NCBI RefSeq assembly: GCF_002567005.1
Contig: NZ_NUZU01000039.1
Location: forward strand, 535,689-599,688
DNA length: 64,000 bases
Direction: 5' to 3'
Source: Bacillus sp. AFS073361
Lineage (GTDB): Bacteria > Bacillota > Bacilli > Bacillales > Cytobacillaceae
Positions 34,532 to 44,047 of the stretch are shown here, piece after piece. Below the pieces are notes generated by a model. That model was not told where the DNA came from. It worked only from the letters and a program-made list of their open reading frames with translations, and ran no database searches. Positions within the stretch are counted from its first letter, which is position 1. Every line of letters starts with the position of its first letter. The position numbers and the translations under genes were made by a program.

Positions 34532-34572
34532 ACCATTAAGTCAAGAGCAAACAGAAGCCCGAACTTAATGGT
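34532..34572. repeat. Inverted repeat after the Rieske gene
   Basis: ACCATTAAGT (34532-34541) and ACTTAATGGT (34563-34572) around a 21-base loop, just downstream of the Rieske stop codon. There is no clear T run; it may stabilise the 3' end. The rest of 34285-34577 is AT-rich without a gene. Confidence 0.45.
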
Positions 34573-34577
34573 TTAAT

Positions 34578-34949
34578 TTAAATGTGAACGTATAGTTCTT
34601 TGTCTTCAATAGAGACATCAAACCGTTCCACTGTTACTTCATAGCTCTTAGTTCTCTTCTTAGGATCGACGACCATGCACCCCGTTTTTATTTCGAATTC
34701 CCATTGGTGCCAAGGGCACCGCACAATCTCGCCTTCACGTTCGTGAACAAAATTGCCCGGACCTGTAGAGTTAATAAACTCTGTCGTAATACCTGAACAA
34801 AGAGCAGCTCCCTGATGAGGGCAGGTGTTACGGATTGCAAAAAACTCCCCGCCGATATTATAAACACCGATGCTGCGTCCGTTCGCTTCAATAATCTTCT
34901 TACCTCCTTCAGGAATCTCAGATGCCTTTCCAACTAAAAAACCTTTCAT
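34578..34949 (-). CDS. Rieske [2Fe-2S] ferredoxin-like protein
   Basis: Electron carrier of 123 residues. The cluster ligands are in CPHQGA (about 42-47) and CPWHQWEF (about 78-85), with the intervening spacing normal for Rieske domains. It is a stand-alone ferredoxin, without oxygenase or reductase genes nearby. Its ATG overlaps the stop codon of the amidohydrolase gene (TGATG), so both proteins are made together and may act in one pathway. Confidence 0.87.
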   Translation of the reverse strand: MKGFLVGKASEIPEGGKKIIEANGRSIGVYNIGGEFFAIRNTCPHQGAALCSGITTEFINSTGPGNFVHEREGEIVRCPWHQWEFEIKTGCMVVDPKKRTKSYEVTVERFDVSIEDKELYVHI

Positions 34950-36079
34950 CACTCAGTCCCTCCTTGTCTTTTTCTTGCAGGTAGTCCATATAAGTCAGCT
35001 GCATTTTGATAAAAAACTCGTTCCCATAATGCATCATCAAGTTTGGGAAATGTCTTCAGAGGTGAATCAAAATCCCAATGCGGATAATCACTGCAATATA
35101 ATAAAGTTTCATCCGCATAAACAGCATTCATCATTTGTCGGAACATTTCTTGATTCGGCGTCGGCTCAAGTGGTTGTGAGGACACTTTAATGTTACTGCG
35201 GAAATACTCACTAGGTCGTTTTTTCACCCATGGTGTTTGAAAGCGTAATGCTTTCCAATCCTCATCCAACTTCCATAAATAAGGGGCCAGCCAAAACACG
35301 CCTGCTTCCTGTAGCACGACCTTCAAAGTAGGGAATTTTTCGAAGACCCCTTCATAGATAAAGCTTGCTAAATGTGCCGCCATAACCTGTGGTCGAGTTG
35401 CTCGGTACTCCGGATAGTAGGAAACCCAACCTGCCCCTGTTGTAGGTGGGTTAATGCCAACACCTTCCATTAGAACATGAATGGTAAAAGGCAGATTATG
35501 TTCGACGCAAGCTTCATAAATCGGATGATAGTACCTATTTCCATAGGGCTTATCAGCTCCGCTCGCTACAATAACTTGCACCATGTCCGAGTGTAAGCCG
35601 ACACGATGAATCTCTTTTGCAGCAAGCTCAGGATCCTGCTTTGGAATAAACACTGATCCTTTCAGCCTGCGGTCTCTCCCAAGCCACTGCTCCAAAGTAT
35701 ATTCATTTATCGCTGAACTGATAGCTGCAGCGTAATCCACATCAGGCGATGCTTGACAAGAGTAATCACTACCGGTTAATATGCCGTACTCAACATTAAA
35801 TGGATCCAAATATTGAGAGCTCATGAAATCAAGATTGCTACCAGGAAATCCGCCGTCAGGGGGTGTTGAGTCTGCCCTTTGACCTACATTAATACCACCG
35901 TTTAAATATAAGGAACCAGGAAGCCGCCACCCCCACAAATCGATCTGGTCACGGTAGACTCTTGGTAAATACTTTTTAATTTCTTCAAGCGGTGTATAGT
36001 TATGGATGTCACTGTCAATAATAGTGCGTTTCGTTTTAGTTATTTGTTTTTTCAGTTGTTTACCTTCTGTTACTTCCAT
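34949..36079 (-). CDS. Amidohydrolase-2 family metal-dependent hydrolase/decarboxylase
   Basis: TIM-barrel metalloenzyme of 376 residues, ACMSD-related. The N-terminal IDSDIHN replaces the usual HxH. TIHVLMEG, VVLQEAG and the acidic ligand in CSDYPHWD are the other site segments. Family members decarboxylate or hydrolyse aromatic acids and ring-cleavage products. The pairing with a Rieske ferredoxin, an MHS carrier and an IclR regulator suggests breakdown of an aromatic or related organic acid (inference). Confidence 0.83.
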   Translation of the reverse strand: MEVTEGKQLKKQITKTKRTIIDSDIHNYTPLEEIKKYLPRVYRDQIDLWGWRLPGSLYLNGGINVGQRADSTPPDGGFPGSNLDFMSSQYLDPFNVEYGILTGSDYSCQASPDVDYAAAISSAINEYTLEQWLGRDRRLKGSVFIPKQDPELAAKEIHRVGLHSDMVQVIVASGADKPYGNRYYHPIYEACVEHNLPFTIHVLMEGVGINPPTTGAGWVSYYPEYRATRPQVMAAHLASFIYEGVFEKFPTLKVVLQEAGVFWLAPYLWKLDEDWKALRFQTPWVKKRPSEYFRSNIKVSSQPLEPTPNQEMFRQMMNAVYADETLLYCSDYPHWDFDSPLKTFPKLDDALWERVFYQNAADLYGLPARKRQGGTE

Positions 36080-36997
36080 TTCATTTCCACTCCTTTAGGC
36101 GATGTAATATACCTATACTCCTAATTTTTCATTAATTATAAAAATTTGAGTAAATCGCTATCGTGATGATTACCTTCAAAAAACGTTCTAGTAAAAAAGA
36201 TTAGTAGATTTTTATTAAAAACCTGAACACAAGTAGAGAAATTAGATTTTCAAAGACTCATAAGATAATTATTATCCATTTTTTACACGTATTCTTAACG
36301 GAGTTATCGGGACCAAGGGTTGTATGTAGTGTATACGTTTCCATTTATACCATTGAAAAAAAGCCCAATTTTTGGTTCTTCTGTATGGACAACTAATACC
36401 TTTCAATGTGATGTTGAATATGAATTCAAACATTTCAGTTAGAGTTAATTCACTTTAAATTTTAAAAGCTAGTAGAATATTTAAAGCGTGTACAAAATTC
36501 CTGTATTATTTTTATCCTCCAAACGTTTTTTATCTTTTTTTCATTCTCTTGCCCCCTAAATTTTTAACTTTGGTGAATGTCATTCACTAAAGTGATTATA
36601 TTTAAAAAAAAAAGAAAATTCAATATTTTTTTTAGATATTTTCCAACTAGTTATGAAAGATATCTCAATCCCTGTAGTATTCTTAAGACAAAATAGTATG
36701 ATTTTTATTTACTCTATATAAGAGGTTAAGAGAGCGCTAACTAATCCGCTTTTATAAGAATACAAATTAAGTGTTTACTTATTTTAGACAAACTTCTTTC
36801 TTAGGTGGATTATCTTTGAAGTTAACTGTTGGCAGTGTGAAAGGTTTTTGACTTGTTAATAATTATTTAAGTATTGGGAAATGCTAGAGTTTCACTTGAA
36901 TTATTTTTGATTTTAACTTAAGATTTATACTTAAAGGGATAGATAACGCCGTTCACTAAATTTAAATAAGTTTAATGCTTAAAGAGGAGGTAATTTT
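36080..36997. other. Long AT-rich divergent control region
   Basis: 918 bases between the amidohydrolase and the IclR gene with no ORF showing a ribosome binding site and no RNA family that I recognise. It includes a palindrome TGAATG-T-CATTCA at about 36573-36585, within a wider GGTGAATG...CATTCACT dyad, which could be a regulator site. Poly-A and poly-T tracts are frequent. The region is unusually long for promoters alone. Confidence 0.5.
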
Positions 36998-37801
36998 ATG
37001 ACAGATAATAAGCGTGTATCCTATGGTAATGTTTCTCATGCATTAAATATCTTATTGTTTTTTAAAGAACATGAAGAATGTAGTTTGGGTGAGCTGGCAG
37101 AAATACTTGATCTTAGAAAAAGTTATTTATTGAAATTGCTTGATAATTTGAAAGAAAAAGGATTTATCGCTCTGAATACCGATACAGGAAAGTATCGACT
37201 AGGGTTATCTTGTTTAGAGTTGGGCAATGCTTATGAAAAAAGGCTCGATATTCGCAAAGTCTCCCATCAACATCTAGTTCATTTATCGTCAGCAACTAAT
37301 GAACTGGTTCACCTTGGTGTAATGGATTCTAATATAGTAGTCTTGTTGGAGCGAATTATGAATCAAGAATCAGGATTGCGTTTACAATTCCATCTATCTT
37401 TAACATCGCCTCCTTATTCGACAGGACTTGGAAAAGTTTTGTTGGCTTATAGTGATCAAGAAATGGTTGAAAATTATCTATCTACTGCAAAATTGGAACC
37501 TTATTCTCCTCACACTACTGTTGATCCTAACATGATTCGTGCGGAATTGGAGCAGATTAGGCATAAAGGTTATTATTTGTCCTTTGAAACATTTGAAAGT
37601 GGTGTATCTTGCATTGCCGCTCCTGTTTTTTCACGTCACGGTAAAATTGCTGCTGCCATAAGTATTTGTGCGCCAACGGTTCGGACTATGGCCAAAGAGA
37701 AAGAGTTTGTTAAATATTTACTTGAAACTACTTCCAAGATATCAAGTAAACTAGGATACAACTCTCAAATTGAAATAAAAGAATCATCACCACAATTGTG
37801 A
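36998..37801 (+). CDS. IclR-family transcription regulator
   Basis: Regulator of 267 residues. The N-terminal winged helix (HALNILLFFKEHEECSLGELAEILDLRKSYLLKLLDNLKEKGFI) is followed by the IclR ligand domain with STGLGKVLLAY, GYYLSFETFESGVSCIAAPVF and IAAAISICAPT. Such proteins sense aromatic acids or keto acids. It lies divergent to the amidohydrolase operon, 918 bases away, and is its likely regulator. AGAGGAGG precedes the ATG. Confidence 0.88.
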   Translation: MTDNKRVSYGNVSHALNILLFFKEHEECSLGELAEILDLRKSYLLKLLDNLKEKGFIALNTDTGKYRLGLSCLELGNAYEKRLDIRKVSHQHLVHLSSATNELVHLGVMDSNIVVLLERIMNQESGLRLQFHLSLTSPPYSTGLGKVLLAYSDQEMVENYLSTAKLEPYSPHTTVDPNMIRAELEQIRHKGYYLSFETFESGVSCIAAPVFSRHGKIAAAISICAPTVRTMAKEKEFVKYLLETTSKISSKLGYNSQIEIKESSPQL

Positions 37802-37816
37802 TTTTGCCCCAAAGAA

Positions 37817-37893
37817 TGAAAACACTCACAGATTTCAGCAATAATGTTAGCGTCGACTAAACATTATTGGAGGATCTAAAAGTGTTTTCCGTA
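37817..37893. repeat. Nested inverted repeat downstream of the IclR gene
   Basis: GAAAACACT at the left pairs with AGTGTTTTC at the right, and inside it CAATAATGTT pairs with AACATTATTG around an 11-base loop containing GTCGAC. It may be an unusual terminator or a mobile-element remnant. A second weak hairpin GCTGTT / AACAGC (about 38041-38064) follows. The rest of 37802-38303 holds nothing recognisable. Confidence 0.45.
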
Positions 37894-38303
37894 TCACTAG
37901 ATTTGCAAGAATTTGAATCTGTTAACTAGTATTTTCTTCTAGTCATGTCCATAACTGAGGGCCAGAAAAGTTCGTGACTTATCTGTAGTAGGTAATCTTC
38001 TTTACCTTTTTTCAGAGTAAATAGGTACCCCCTTTTTTAGCTGTTGGGTAATTCTTCTTAACAGCCTATTTTTGTTTCTCATCATTAACTTTCAAATTCG
38101 AATAAATTATAATCCTTTATTTGAACATAATTTTTTTCTAGATTGATATATTGGTATGTCCTTTTTGCTAGATTTTTTACGTCAAGTCCATCTGAAAGTA
38201 CAACAAATCATCCTCAAACCTTTTATTAGTAGGATTATACTGTTAGTTTTCACAAAAACTCTTATGTTGGCCATATCATCCGGAAAGGAAGAAGGAGAAT
38301 TCC

Positions 38304-39545
38304 ATGACTTCAAAAGGCAACATCACTAAAAAACGCGCTTCCCTTCCCCTGGGAATTTGGGTACTCATCTTAGGAATCATATTTGCAGGCGCTAACCTTA
38401 GGGCTCCCCTTACAAGTGTAGGCCCTATCATTGAAACGATTCGCCAAGATACTGGAATGTCTCATACATTAGCAGGTATGTTGACTACTTTACCATTGCT
38501 TGCGTTTGCTCTTTTTTCACCCCTTGCTCCAAAAATTTCTCGTCGTGTTGGATTAGAATATACACTATTTGGAGCCTTGCTTTTGCTAGTAGCAGGGATA
38601 ATCATACGCTCTATACCTTACATAACTGCATTGTTTATCGGTACAGCAGTGCTTGGTATAGCAATCGCATTATGCAATGTGCTTTTACCCAGTTTGATTA
38701 AACGAGAGTTTCCCAATAAAGTCGGTATTATGACAGGTATATACGCCGTGTCTATGAATTTGTGGGCAGCTGTTGCCTCGGGAATTACTATTCCCATCAC
38801 CGAAGGAGTAGAATTTGGATGGCGAGGTGCTCTTGCTTGTTGGGTCCTTCTTTCTGTCATTTCAATTGTTTTCTGGATTCCTCAAATACGTGTTCACCAC
38901 CAGACAACAAGTTCTCTTGATACAGGAGGATCTTTATGGCATTCTCGTCTTGCATGGAACGTCACTTTTTTCATGGGTTTACAATCTACAGCCTTTTATG
39001 TTGTGGTAACTTGGCTCCCTTCGATTCTTCAACAACAAGGGATTAGCCCATCTGGAGCAGGATGGCTCCTATCATTAACACAATTTGCAAGCCTTCCAGC
39101 CACATTAATTGTGTCAATTCTTGCTGGTCGCTTTTCTAATCAACGTTGGCTGGTTGGGCTCTCAGTAATCTTTTTACTCTTAGGTTACGCCGGACTTTTT
39201 AGTGGCATTACCTCTTTAGCACCGTTATCCGTCATTTTAATCGGCGTTGGAATAGGGTCAGCGTTTGGTCTGGCTACTCTGTTTTTTGTACTACGTACAC
39301 ATAACGCACATCAAGCTGCCGAATTATCCGGTATGGCTCAATCAGTTGGTTATTTATTAGCAGCAATAGGGCCGACTCTTTTTGGATTTATACACGATGT
39401 AACTCACAATTGGACTATCCTTCTACTAATTTTGGGTTTAGGAGCCTGTCTTCTCTTTATTGTTGGTATGGAAGCCGGAAGTAGTAATTTTGTAACCACA
39501 CATCAGGGCAATTACAGATCAAGTACGATAAAAAAGAAGGCATAG
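38304..39545 (+). CDS. CynX/NimT-type MFS transporter
   Basis: Transporter of 413 residues, twelve segments. The N-terminal GANLRAPLTSVGPIIETIRQDTGMSH and ALCNVLLPSLIKREFP patterns are typical of the cyanate/2-nitroimidazole transporter family, as in B. subtilis YycB. Usually an exporter or anion carrier; the substrate is unknown. GAAGGAGAA precedes the ATG. It is monocistronic. Confidence 0.87.
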   Translation: MTSKGNITKKRASLPLGIWVLILGIIFAGANLRAPLTSVGPIIETIRQDTGMSHTLAGMLTTLPLLAFALFSPLAPKISRRVGLEYTLFGALLLLVAGIIIRSIPYITALFIGTAVLGIAIALCNVLLPSLIKREFPNKVGIMTGIYAVSMNLWAAVASGITIPITEGVEFGWRGALACWVLLSVISIVFWIPQIRVHHQTTSSLDTGGSLWHSRLAWNVTFFMGLQSTAFYVVVTWLPSILQQQGISPSGAGWLLSLTQFASLPATLIVSILAGRFSNQRWLVGLSVIFLLLGYAGLFSGITSLAPLSVILIGVGIGSAFGLATLFFVLRTHNAHQAAELSGMAQSVGYLLAAIGPTLFGFIHDVTHNWTILLLILGLGACLLFIVGMEAGSSNFVTTHQGNYRSSTIKKKA

Positions 39546-39654
39546 CAAGTAAAAAAAATGGTATTGAAATGCCCTCGAGCTAATAACAGATCCTGCTTTG
39601 AATAATTAAATTAATGCTACATATACTACTCTTTAGATTTAGGGGGGTGAGTAT

Positions 39655-39822
39655 ATGCCAAATCAACAAAACAACCAGCAAAAAGGGAAAACTAATCCTA
39701 ATCAACAAGGGGCCGGGTCTCAGTATCACGAGGAGCATGCGAGTAATGTTCCGGATTATGGAGCAAACACGGTCGATCCCAATGCTTTTACAAATGCAGC
39801 TGAAAACAATGAACAATCTTGA
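39655..39822 (+). CDS. Small Gln/Asn-rich hydrophilic protein, spore-protein-like (55 residues)
   Basis: A 55-residue ORF with AGGGGGGTGAG just before its ATG. The sequence is very hydrophilic, starting MPNQQNNQQKGK and including QGAGSQYHEEHASN, which resembles minor small acid-soluble spore proteins such as SspO (QGAGYNEEF in memory). A strong terminator follows the stop codon within 11 bases. A spore role is an inference from composition. Confidence 0.6.
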   Translation: MPNQQNNQQKGKTNPNQQGAGSQYHEEHASNVPDYGANTVDPNAFTNAAENNEQS

Positions 39823-39832
39823 TTTTTTTTAG

Positions 39833-39855
39833 ACGCCCATTTGTGGCGTTTTTTT
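39833..39855 (+). terminator. Terminator of the small spore-like gene
   Basis: Stem ACGCC / GGCGT with a seven-base loop and seven T. Confidence 0.8.
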
Positions 39856-39910
39856 ACTGTTTGGCGTTGTCGAGATTAACTGCTTATTTGATCTCTCTTC
39901 AATAAGGAGA

Positions 39911-40396
39911 TTAATTACTATCTCTGTTGAAACATTTACCATTTATCAGCTCCACTATCTGAATGGATTGGCACCCAATGCTAAATAACCAAATGGTGAC
40001 CCATTGTATAAGATCATACTGCCAATTCCAATTCACATAATTTACGGCATCTACTATTTTTGCTAAATTTTCTAACCCCACGATCAGCAATATGGTAAAA
40101 AGCGAAAGTCCAATTTTCATTAACTTATGATCCGTGGAATATAGGCGGTCAATATTCCATGTCACTACTAGGGGGTATAATACTAGAAAAGTGAGATAAA
40201 ATGTTATAATCCCTGCAATCTTATCTGATAATTGAATGCTCTCAAGATTTAACATAACAATATCCATCACATTGCTATCAAGATATATGACAAGGATTAT
40301 GATAAAAGCCAGTTCAAGTATGTTTAAATTTTTAGGCATGACCGTAAAATATATGATCACAAGTGAACATATGGTTGAAAAAATCACCAATGACAT
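39911..40396 (-). CDS. Predicted membrane protein, five segments
   Basis: Protein of 161 residues, almost entirely hydrophobic, with about five membrane helices (near 2-20, 28-48, 60-82, 92-112, 132-150). No family is recognised. AAAGGGAG lies eight bases upstream of the ATG. It is isolated on the minus strand between two plus-strand genes. Confidence 0.6.
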   Translation of the reverse strand: MSLVIFSTICSLVIIYFTVMPKNLNILELAFIIILVIYLDSNVMDIVMLNLESIQLSDKIAGIITFYLTFLVLYPLVVTWNIDRLYSTDHKLMKIGLSLFTILLIVGLENLAKIVDAVNYVNWNWQYDLIQWVTIWLFSIGCQSIQIVELINGKCFNRDSN

Positions 40397-40473
40397 CTGT
40401 GTAACTCCCTTTATTCTTTGTCCTGTCTAAGTATTAATTTTTAGTTTTGGCATTTTTCTAGGTAATTATGTTT

Positions 40474-40488
40474 GTTTTTCTAAAAATA
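40474..40488. promoter_or_regulatory. Possible CodY box upstream of the aminotransferase gene
   Basis: GTTTTTCTAAAAATA matches 11 of 15 positions of AATTTTCWGAAAATT. It lies about 160 bases upstream of the branched-chain aminotransferase, a gene type that CodY controls in B. subtilis. The AT-rich background makes chance likely. Confidence 0.3.
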
Positions 40489-40647
40489 TATTTTTGGAAT
40501 TATTCGATTTTTTAATCAAGAGAATGGCAGTGAGTGCTGCTTAGGTGTTATAGTTAGATAATAAAGTTTATTTCATTTAGAATTTCCACAAAGCAAAAAG
40601 CCTACTAATCATCAAGATAAAGTAGAGAATCGATAAGAGGTGTAAGC

Positions 40648-41730
40648 ATGAAACAAGAAATTGGATTTGTTCAAAGAGAAGTATTAAAGGAAAAACCTGA
40701 TTTTGCTTCACTTGGTTTTGGGAAGTATTTTAGTGACTATATGTTTGTCATGGATTATCAACATGAAATCGGCTGGTATGATCCAAGAATTACTCCTTAC
40801 GAACCTTTAACTTTAGAGCCGTCTGCCATGGTTTTTCACTATGGACAAGCAATCTTCGAGGGAATGAAAGCCTATAGGACGGCTGATGGAGCCATACAGC
40901 TTTTCCGTCCAGAGAAAAACATGAGACGTTTGAATGAATCTTGCGAAAGACTATGCATTCCGCAAATTGATGAGGAATTTCTATTAAAAGCCATTAAACA
41001 ATTAGTTTTAACCGAAAAAGATTGGGTTCCTGATGGTGAAGGTACTTCTCTTTACATTCGTCCGTTTATTTTCTCAACGGAACCATATCTTGGCGTCCGT
41101 CCGGCGAAACAATATAAATTGCTTGTAATTCTTTCGCCATCTGGAGCTTATTATGGAGACCAATTAAGCCCTGTTAGAATTTATGTAGAAGAACATTATG
41201 TTCGTGCGGTAATTGGCGGAGTGGGTCATGTGAAAACTGCTGGAAACTATGCAGCCAGTCTTAAAGCGCAAGAAAAAGCAGATGAAAATGGATTTGCTCA
41301 AATTCTCTGGCTTGATGCGAAAGAAAATAAGTATGTCGAAGAAGTTGGCAGCATGAATATCTTCTTCAAAATTAATGGTGAAGTGGTCACACCACGATTA
41401 AACGGAAGTATTTTACCAGGGGTAACACGTGATTCCGTGATTGAATTACTAAAATATTGGAATATTCCTGTACGGGAAGAGAAAATTTCCATTGAAGAGG
41501 TATTTGAAGCACATGCACGCGGAGAGCTTGAAGAAGTGTTTGGTGCAGGAACAGCTGCTGTTATTTCCCCTGTTGGCGAATTAACTTGGAATGACCAGGC
41601 GATTACCATAAATGAGCGTCAAATCGGCGAACTCTCGCAGCGGATTTATGATGAAGTGACCGGCATTCAACTTGGTAAAAAAGAAGATCCGTTTAACTGG
41701 ACAGTGAAGATTGAACAGGTAGAAGTGTAA
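40648..41730 (+). CDS. ilvE: Branched-chain amino acid aminotransferase
   Basis: Fold-type IV PLP aminotransferase, 360 residues, making or degrading leucine, isoleucine and valine with 2-oxoglutarate/glutamate. The PLP Lys is in GHVKTAGNYAAS (about residue 196). FHYGQAIFEGMKAYR and EEVGSMNIFF are the substrate-site segments. Length and pattern match B. subtilis IlvE (YbgE) and IlvK (YwaA). GAGGTG precedes the ATG. It is monocistronic, with two terminators downstream. Confidence 0.92.
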   Translation: MKQEIGFVQREVLKEKPDFASLGFGKYFSDYMFVMDYQHEIGWYDPRITPYEPLTLEPSAMVFHYGQAIFEGMKAYRTADGAIQLFRPEKNMRRLNESCERLCIPQIDEEFLLKAIKQLVLTEKDWVPDGEGTSLYIRPFIFSTEPYLGVRPAKQYKLLVILSPSGAYYGDQLSPVRIYVEEHYVRAVIGGVGHVKTAGNYAASLKAQEKADENGFAQILWLDAKENKYVEEVGSMNIFFKINGEVVTPRLNGSILPGVTRDSVIELLKYWNIPVREEKISIEEVFEAHARGELEEVFGAGTAAVISPVGELTWNDQAITINERQIGELSQRIYDEVTGIQLGKKEDPFNWTVKIEQVEV

Positions 41731-41734
41731 AAGG

Positions 41735-41800
41735 AAAACCGGGCAAATCGCCCGGTTTTTAGTTTTGTGGCGAACAGTGTCTTCACTGTTCGCCTATTTT
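41735..41800 (+). terminator. Double terminator after ilvE
   Basis: First hairpin AAAACCGGGC / GCCCGGTTTT (41735-41759) with TTTTTAG. Second hairpin GCGAACAGTG / CACTGTTCGC (41770-41793) followed by CTATTTTTTTG. Confidence 0.85.
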
Positions 41801-41878
41801 TTTGAAAAAGAAATTTCCCTCTCTATGTGTTGAAAAATATCCTTGTTACACAAAATACTTTAAGAGAGGAGACCTGCA

Positions 41879-43912
41879 ATGGAATTTTTTCTACTTATCC
41901 TTTTATTACTTGCTGTCATTGGATTATCTAGTTTCATCCATCACTTTTTTCCATACATACCAGTGCCGCTGGTTCAAATTGCGCTTGGGGTGTTACTTGC
42001 TTCGCTGCCGTTAGGCATTCATATCCCCATGGAGCCGGAGTTGTTTTTCGTATTGTTTATCGCTCCCCTGCTTTTTCATGATGGAAAAAATGTTTCACGG
42101 CACGCACTATGGAAATTACGAAAACCGATCCTCCTACTTGCCCTCGGTCTAGTATTTGTTACCGTATTTACGATTGGATATTTAATTTATTGGCTGATTC
42201 CGTCCATTCCACTGCCGGCTGCTTTTGCTTTGGCTGCGATTCTCTCTCCGACCGATGTCGTTGCTGTGGGTGCTATTTCGAGCCGGGTGAAGATACCGGA
42301 AACGATTATGCATATCCTTGAAGGGGAGGGCTTAATGAACGATGCCTCTGGATTGGTTGCATTTAAATTTGCGGTTGCCGCAACGGTTACAGGTGCTTTC
42401 TCATTAGCTCAGGCAAGCGGGAGTTTTATCGTAATTGCGATTGGCGGTCTAGCAGGCGGTTCACTTCTAGCCATTCTAATCATTCAACTGAAAATCTTTA
42501 TTCGCCGGCTGGGGATGGAGGATGTGACCATCCACATGTTGATTCAACTTCTTACCCCATTCGTGATTTTTTACCTTGTGGAGCATGTTCATCTCTCGGG
42601 TATTTTATCTGTGGTTGCGGCAGGGATTGTACATACCATCTACCGCGAACGTGATCAATCTCCTGCGATGAAATTACAATTGGTTTCACAAAACACGTGG
42701 ACGGTGCTTATCTATATCTTGAACGGATTGGTGTTCCTTCTATTAGGTCTGCAAGTTCCAAGTGTTATCAGTGAAATTTTCAAGGACCCGTTGTTTAATA
42801 ATTGGGAAGTGAGTAAGTATATTTTCATCCTATCCGCTGCCCTTCTCTTCTTGCGCTTTTTATGGATTGGTGCGGCATGGAAGTGGGAGTGGCTCAAAAA
42901 GGAAATTGAAATGCCTTCAATGAGAGCGATTGGTATTATCACTATTTCCGGAGTCAGAGGGGCGGTCACCCTAGCCGGAGCATTCACCATTCCCTATGTC
43001 CTAGCCGATGGAGCCCCTTTTCCTCAGCGTTCTTTAATTATTTTTATAGCCGCTGGGGTTATTCTGGTCACACTCCTAACGGCCAGTATCTTCTTGCCAA
43101 TTCTTGCTAGGACAGAAAAAGTAAACGCTAATGAACAACGGGAAATAATGGCACGAGAGGCGAAGCTGCGGACAATTGATTCCGCTATTCGGTCGATTCG
43201 TGAATTGATGAACGATGAGAATCGCGGTGCTGCGGTTTCGGTTATTGCCTCATACAATCAAATTAGAAATCAGCTGAACATGGAAAATAATAAAAACCCC
43301 GAGCACTTAAAACTACTGGAAACTGAAATTCGGATGAAGGCCTTGGAAGCTGAAGCCCTTTATATTGAAACATTAAAATTAGAGGGGAAAATCGACCGAG
43401 AAACGTATTATTTGTCCGATGAACATATTCAGAGGATGAGGCTTGCTGTAACCAATCGGATGCGCTTTAGAAGATTATTTATTGGAACACTTGCTAAAAG
43501 AAGTGTCTTCAAACTAATTCAGTTAATCATTCCGAAAAGCCAGCAACAGCTTGAAACCCGCCAGGCGCAATTGAAGAAAATGATTCAGTTAAAAGTGAAT
43601 ATGGCGAAAGCTGCCATTAAGTATTTAAATAACCAGATGACACCTGAAAATGAGCATGTGTATTTAGTGATTATTGGAGAATATAGCGAAATGCTCACGA
43701 AATTTAAATTGGCGAAAAAGGGGGCCGACTCTGCTCATTACAGGCATTTACAAAGAGAATTGCGTGCAAAGGCATTCCAGGCGGAACGAGATGAAATTCA
43801 GAAATTGTACGAAGAAGGAGAAATCACTGCCGATATCATCCGGAAAATTCGCAAGCAGATCAATATTCGGGAGGCCTACTGGATGGAAGAAAGCAGTCTC
43901 CATACTCATTAG
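41879..43912 (+). CDS. CPA1-family Na+/H+ antiporter (NhaP/Nhe type) with long cytosolic tail
   Basis: Antiporter of 677 residues. The membrane part (about 1-410) includes FIAPLLFHDGKN, AILSPTDVVAVGAI with the ion-binding Asp, EGEGLMNDASGLV and GVRGAVTLAGAF. The C-terminal 260 residues are charged, helical and cytosolic, as in the bacterial Nhe form, and may sense pH or salt. It exports Na+ or K+ in exchange for H+. AGAGAGGAG lies before the ATG. Confidence 0.9.
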   Translation: MEFFLLILLLLAVIGLSSFIHHFFPYIPVPLVQIALGVLLASLPLGIHIPMEPELFFVLFIAPLLFHDGKNVSRHALWKLRKPILLLALGLVFVTVFTIGYLIYWLIPSIPLPAAFALAAILSPTDVVAVGAISSRVKIPETIMHILEGEGLMNDASGLVAFKFAVAATVTGAFSLAQASGSFIVIAIGGLAGGSLLAILIIQLKIFIRRLGMEDVTIHMLIQLLTPFVIFYLVEHVHLSGILSVVAAGIVHTIYRERDQSPAMKLQLVSQNTWTVLIYILNGLVFLLLGLQVPSVISEIFKDPLFNNWEVSKYIFILSAALLFLRFLWIGAAWKWEWLKKEIEMPSMRAIGIITISGVRGAVTLAGAFTIPYVLADGAPFPQRSLIIFIAAGVILVTLLTASIFLPILARTEKVNANEQREIMAREAKLRTIDSAIRSIRELMNDENRGAAVSVIASYNQIRNQLNMENNKNPEHLKLLETEIRMKALEAEALYIETLKLEGKIDRETYYLSDEHIQRMRLAVTNRMRFRRLFIGTLAKRSVFKLIQLIIPKSQQQLETRQAQLKKMIQLKVNMAKAAIKYLNNQMTPENEHVYLVIIGEYSEMLTKFKLAKKGADSAHYRHLQRELRAKAFQAERDEIQKLYEEGEITADIIRKIRKQINIREAYWMEESSLHTH

Positions 43913-44047
43913 TAATCCACCGCACAATTGTACAGAGAAGTGACAGCCGGCACAGACCATATGCGTCTTTTTCTTCTTTTCATGACATAGTTTATTTGCT
44001 CCAGTACATCCTAAAAAGAAGAATTCTGTGACGGAGGAGAGAATACA

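Noticed and set aside
37817..37893. Complete insertion sequence
   Set aside because: Only nested inverted repeats are visible; there is no transposase ORF and no target-site duplication that I can identify.
40397..40647. T-box leader in front of the branched-chain aminotransferase
   Set aside because: No AGGGTGGNACCGCG element, specifier stem or terminator is visible. The same holds for the region before ilvA (43913-44047).
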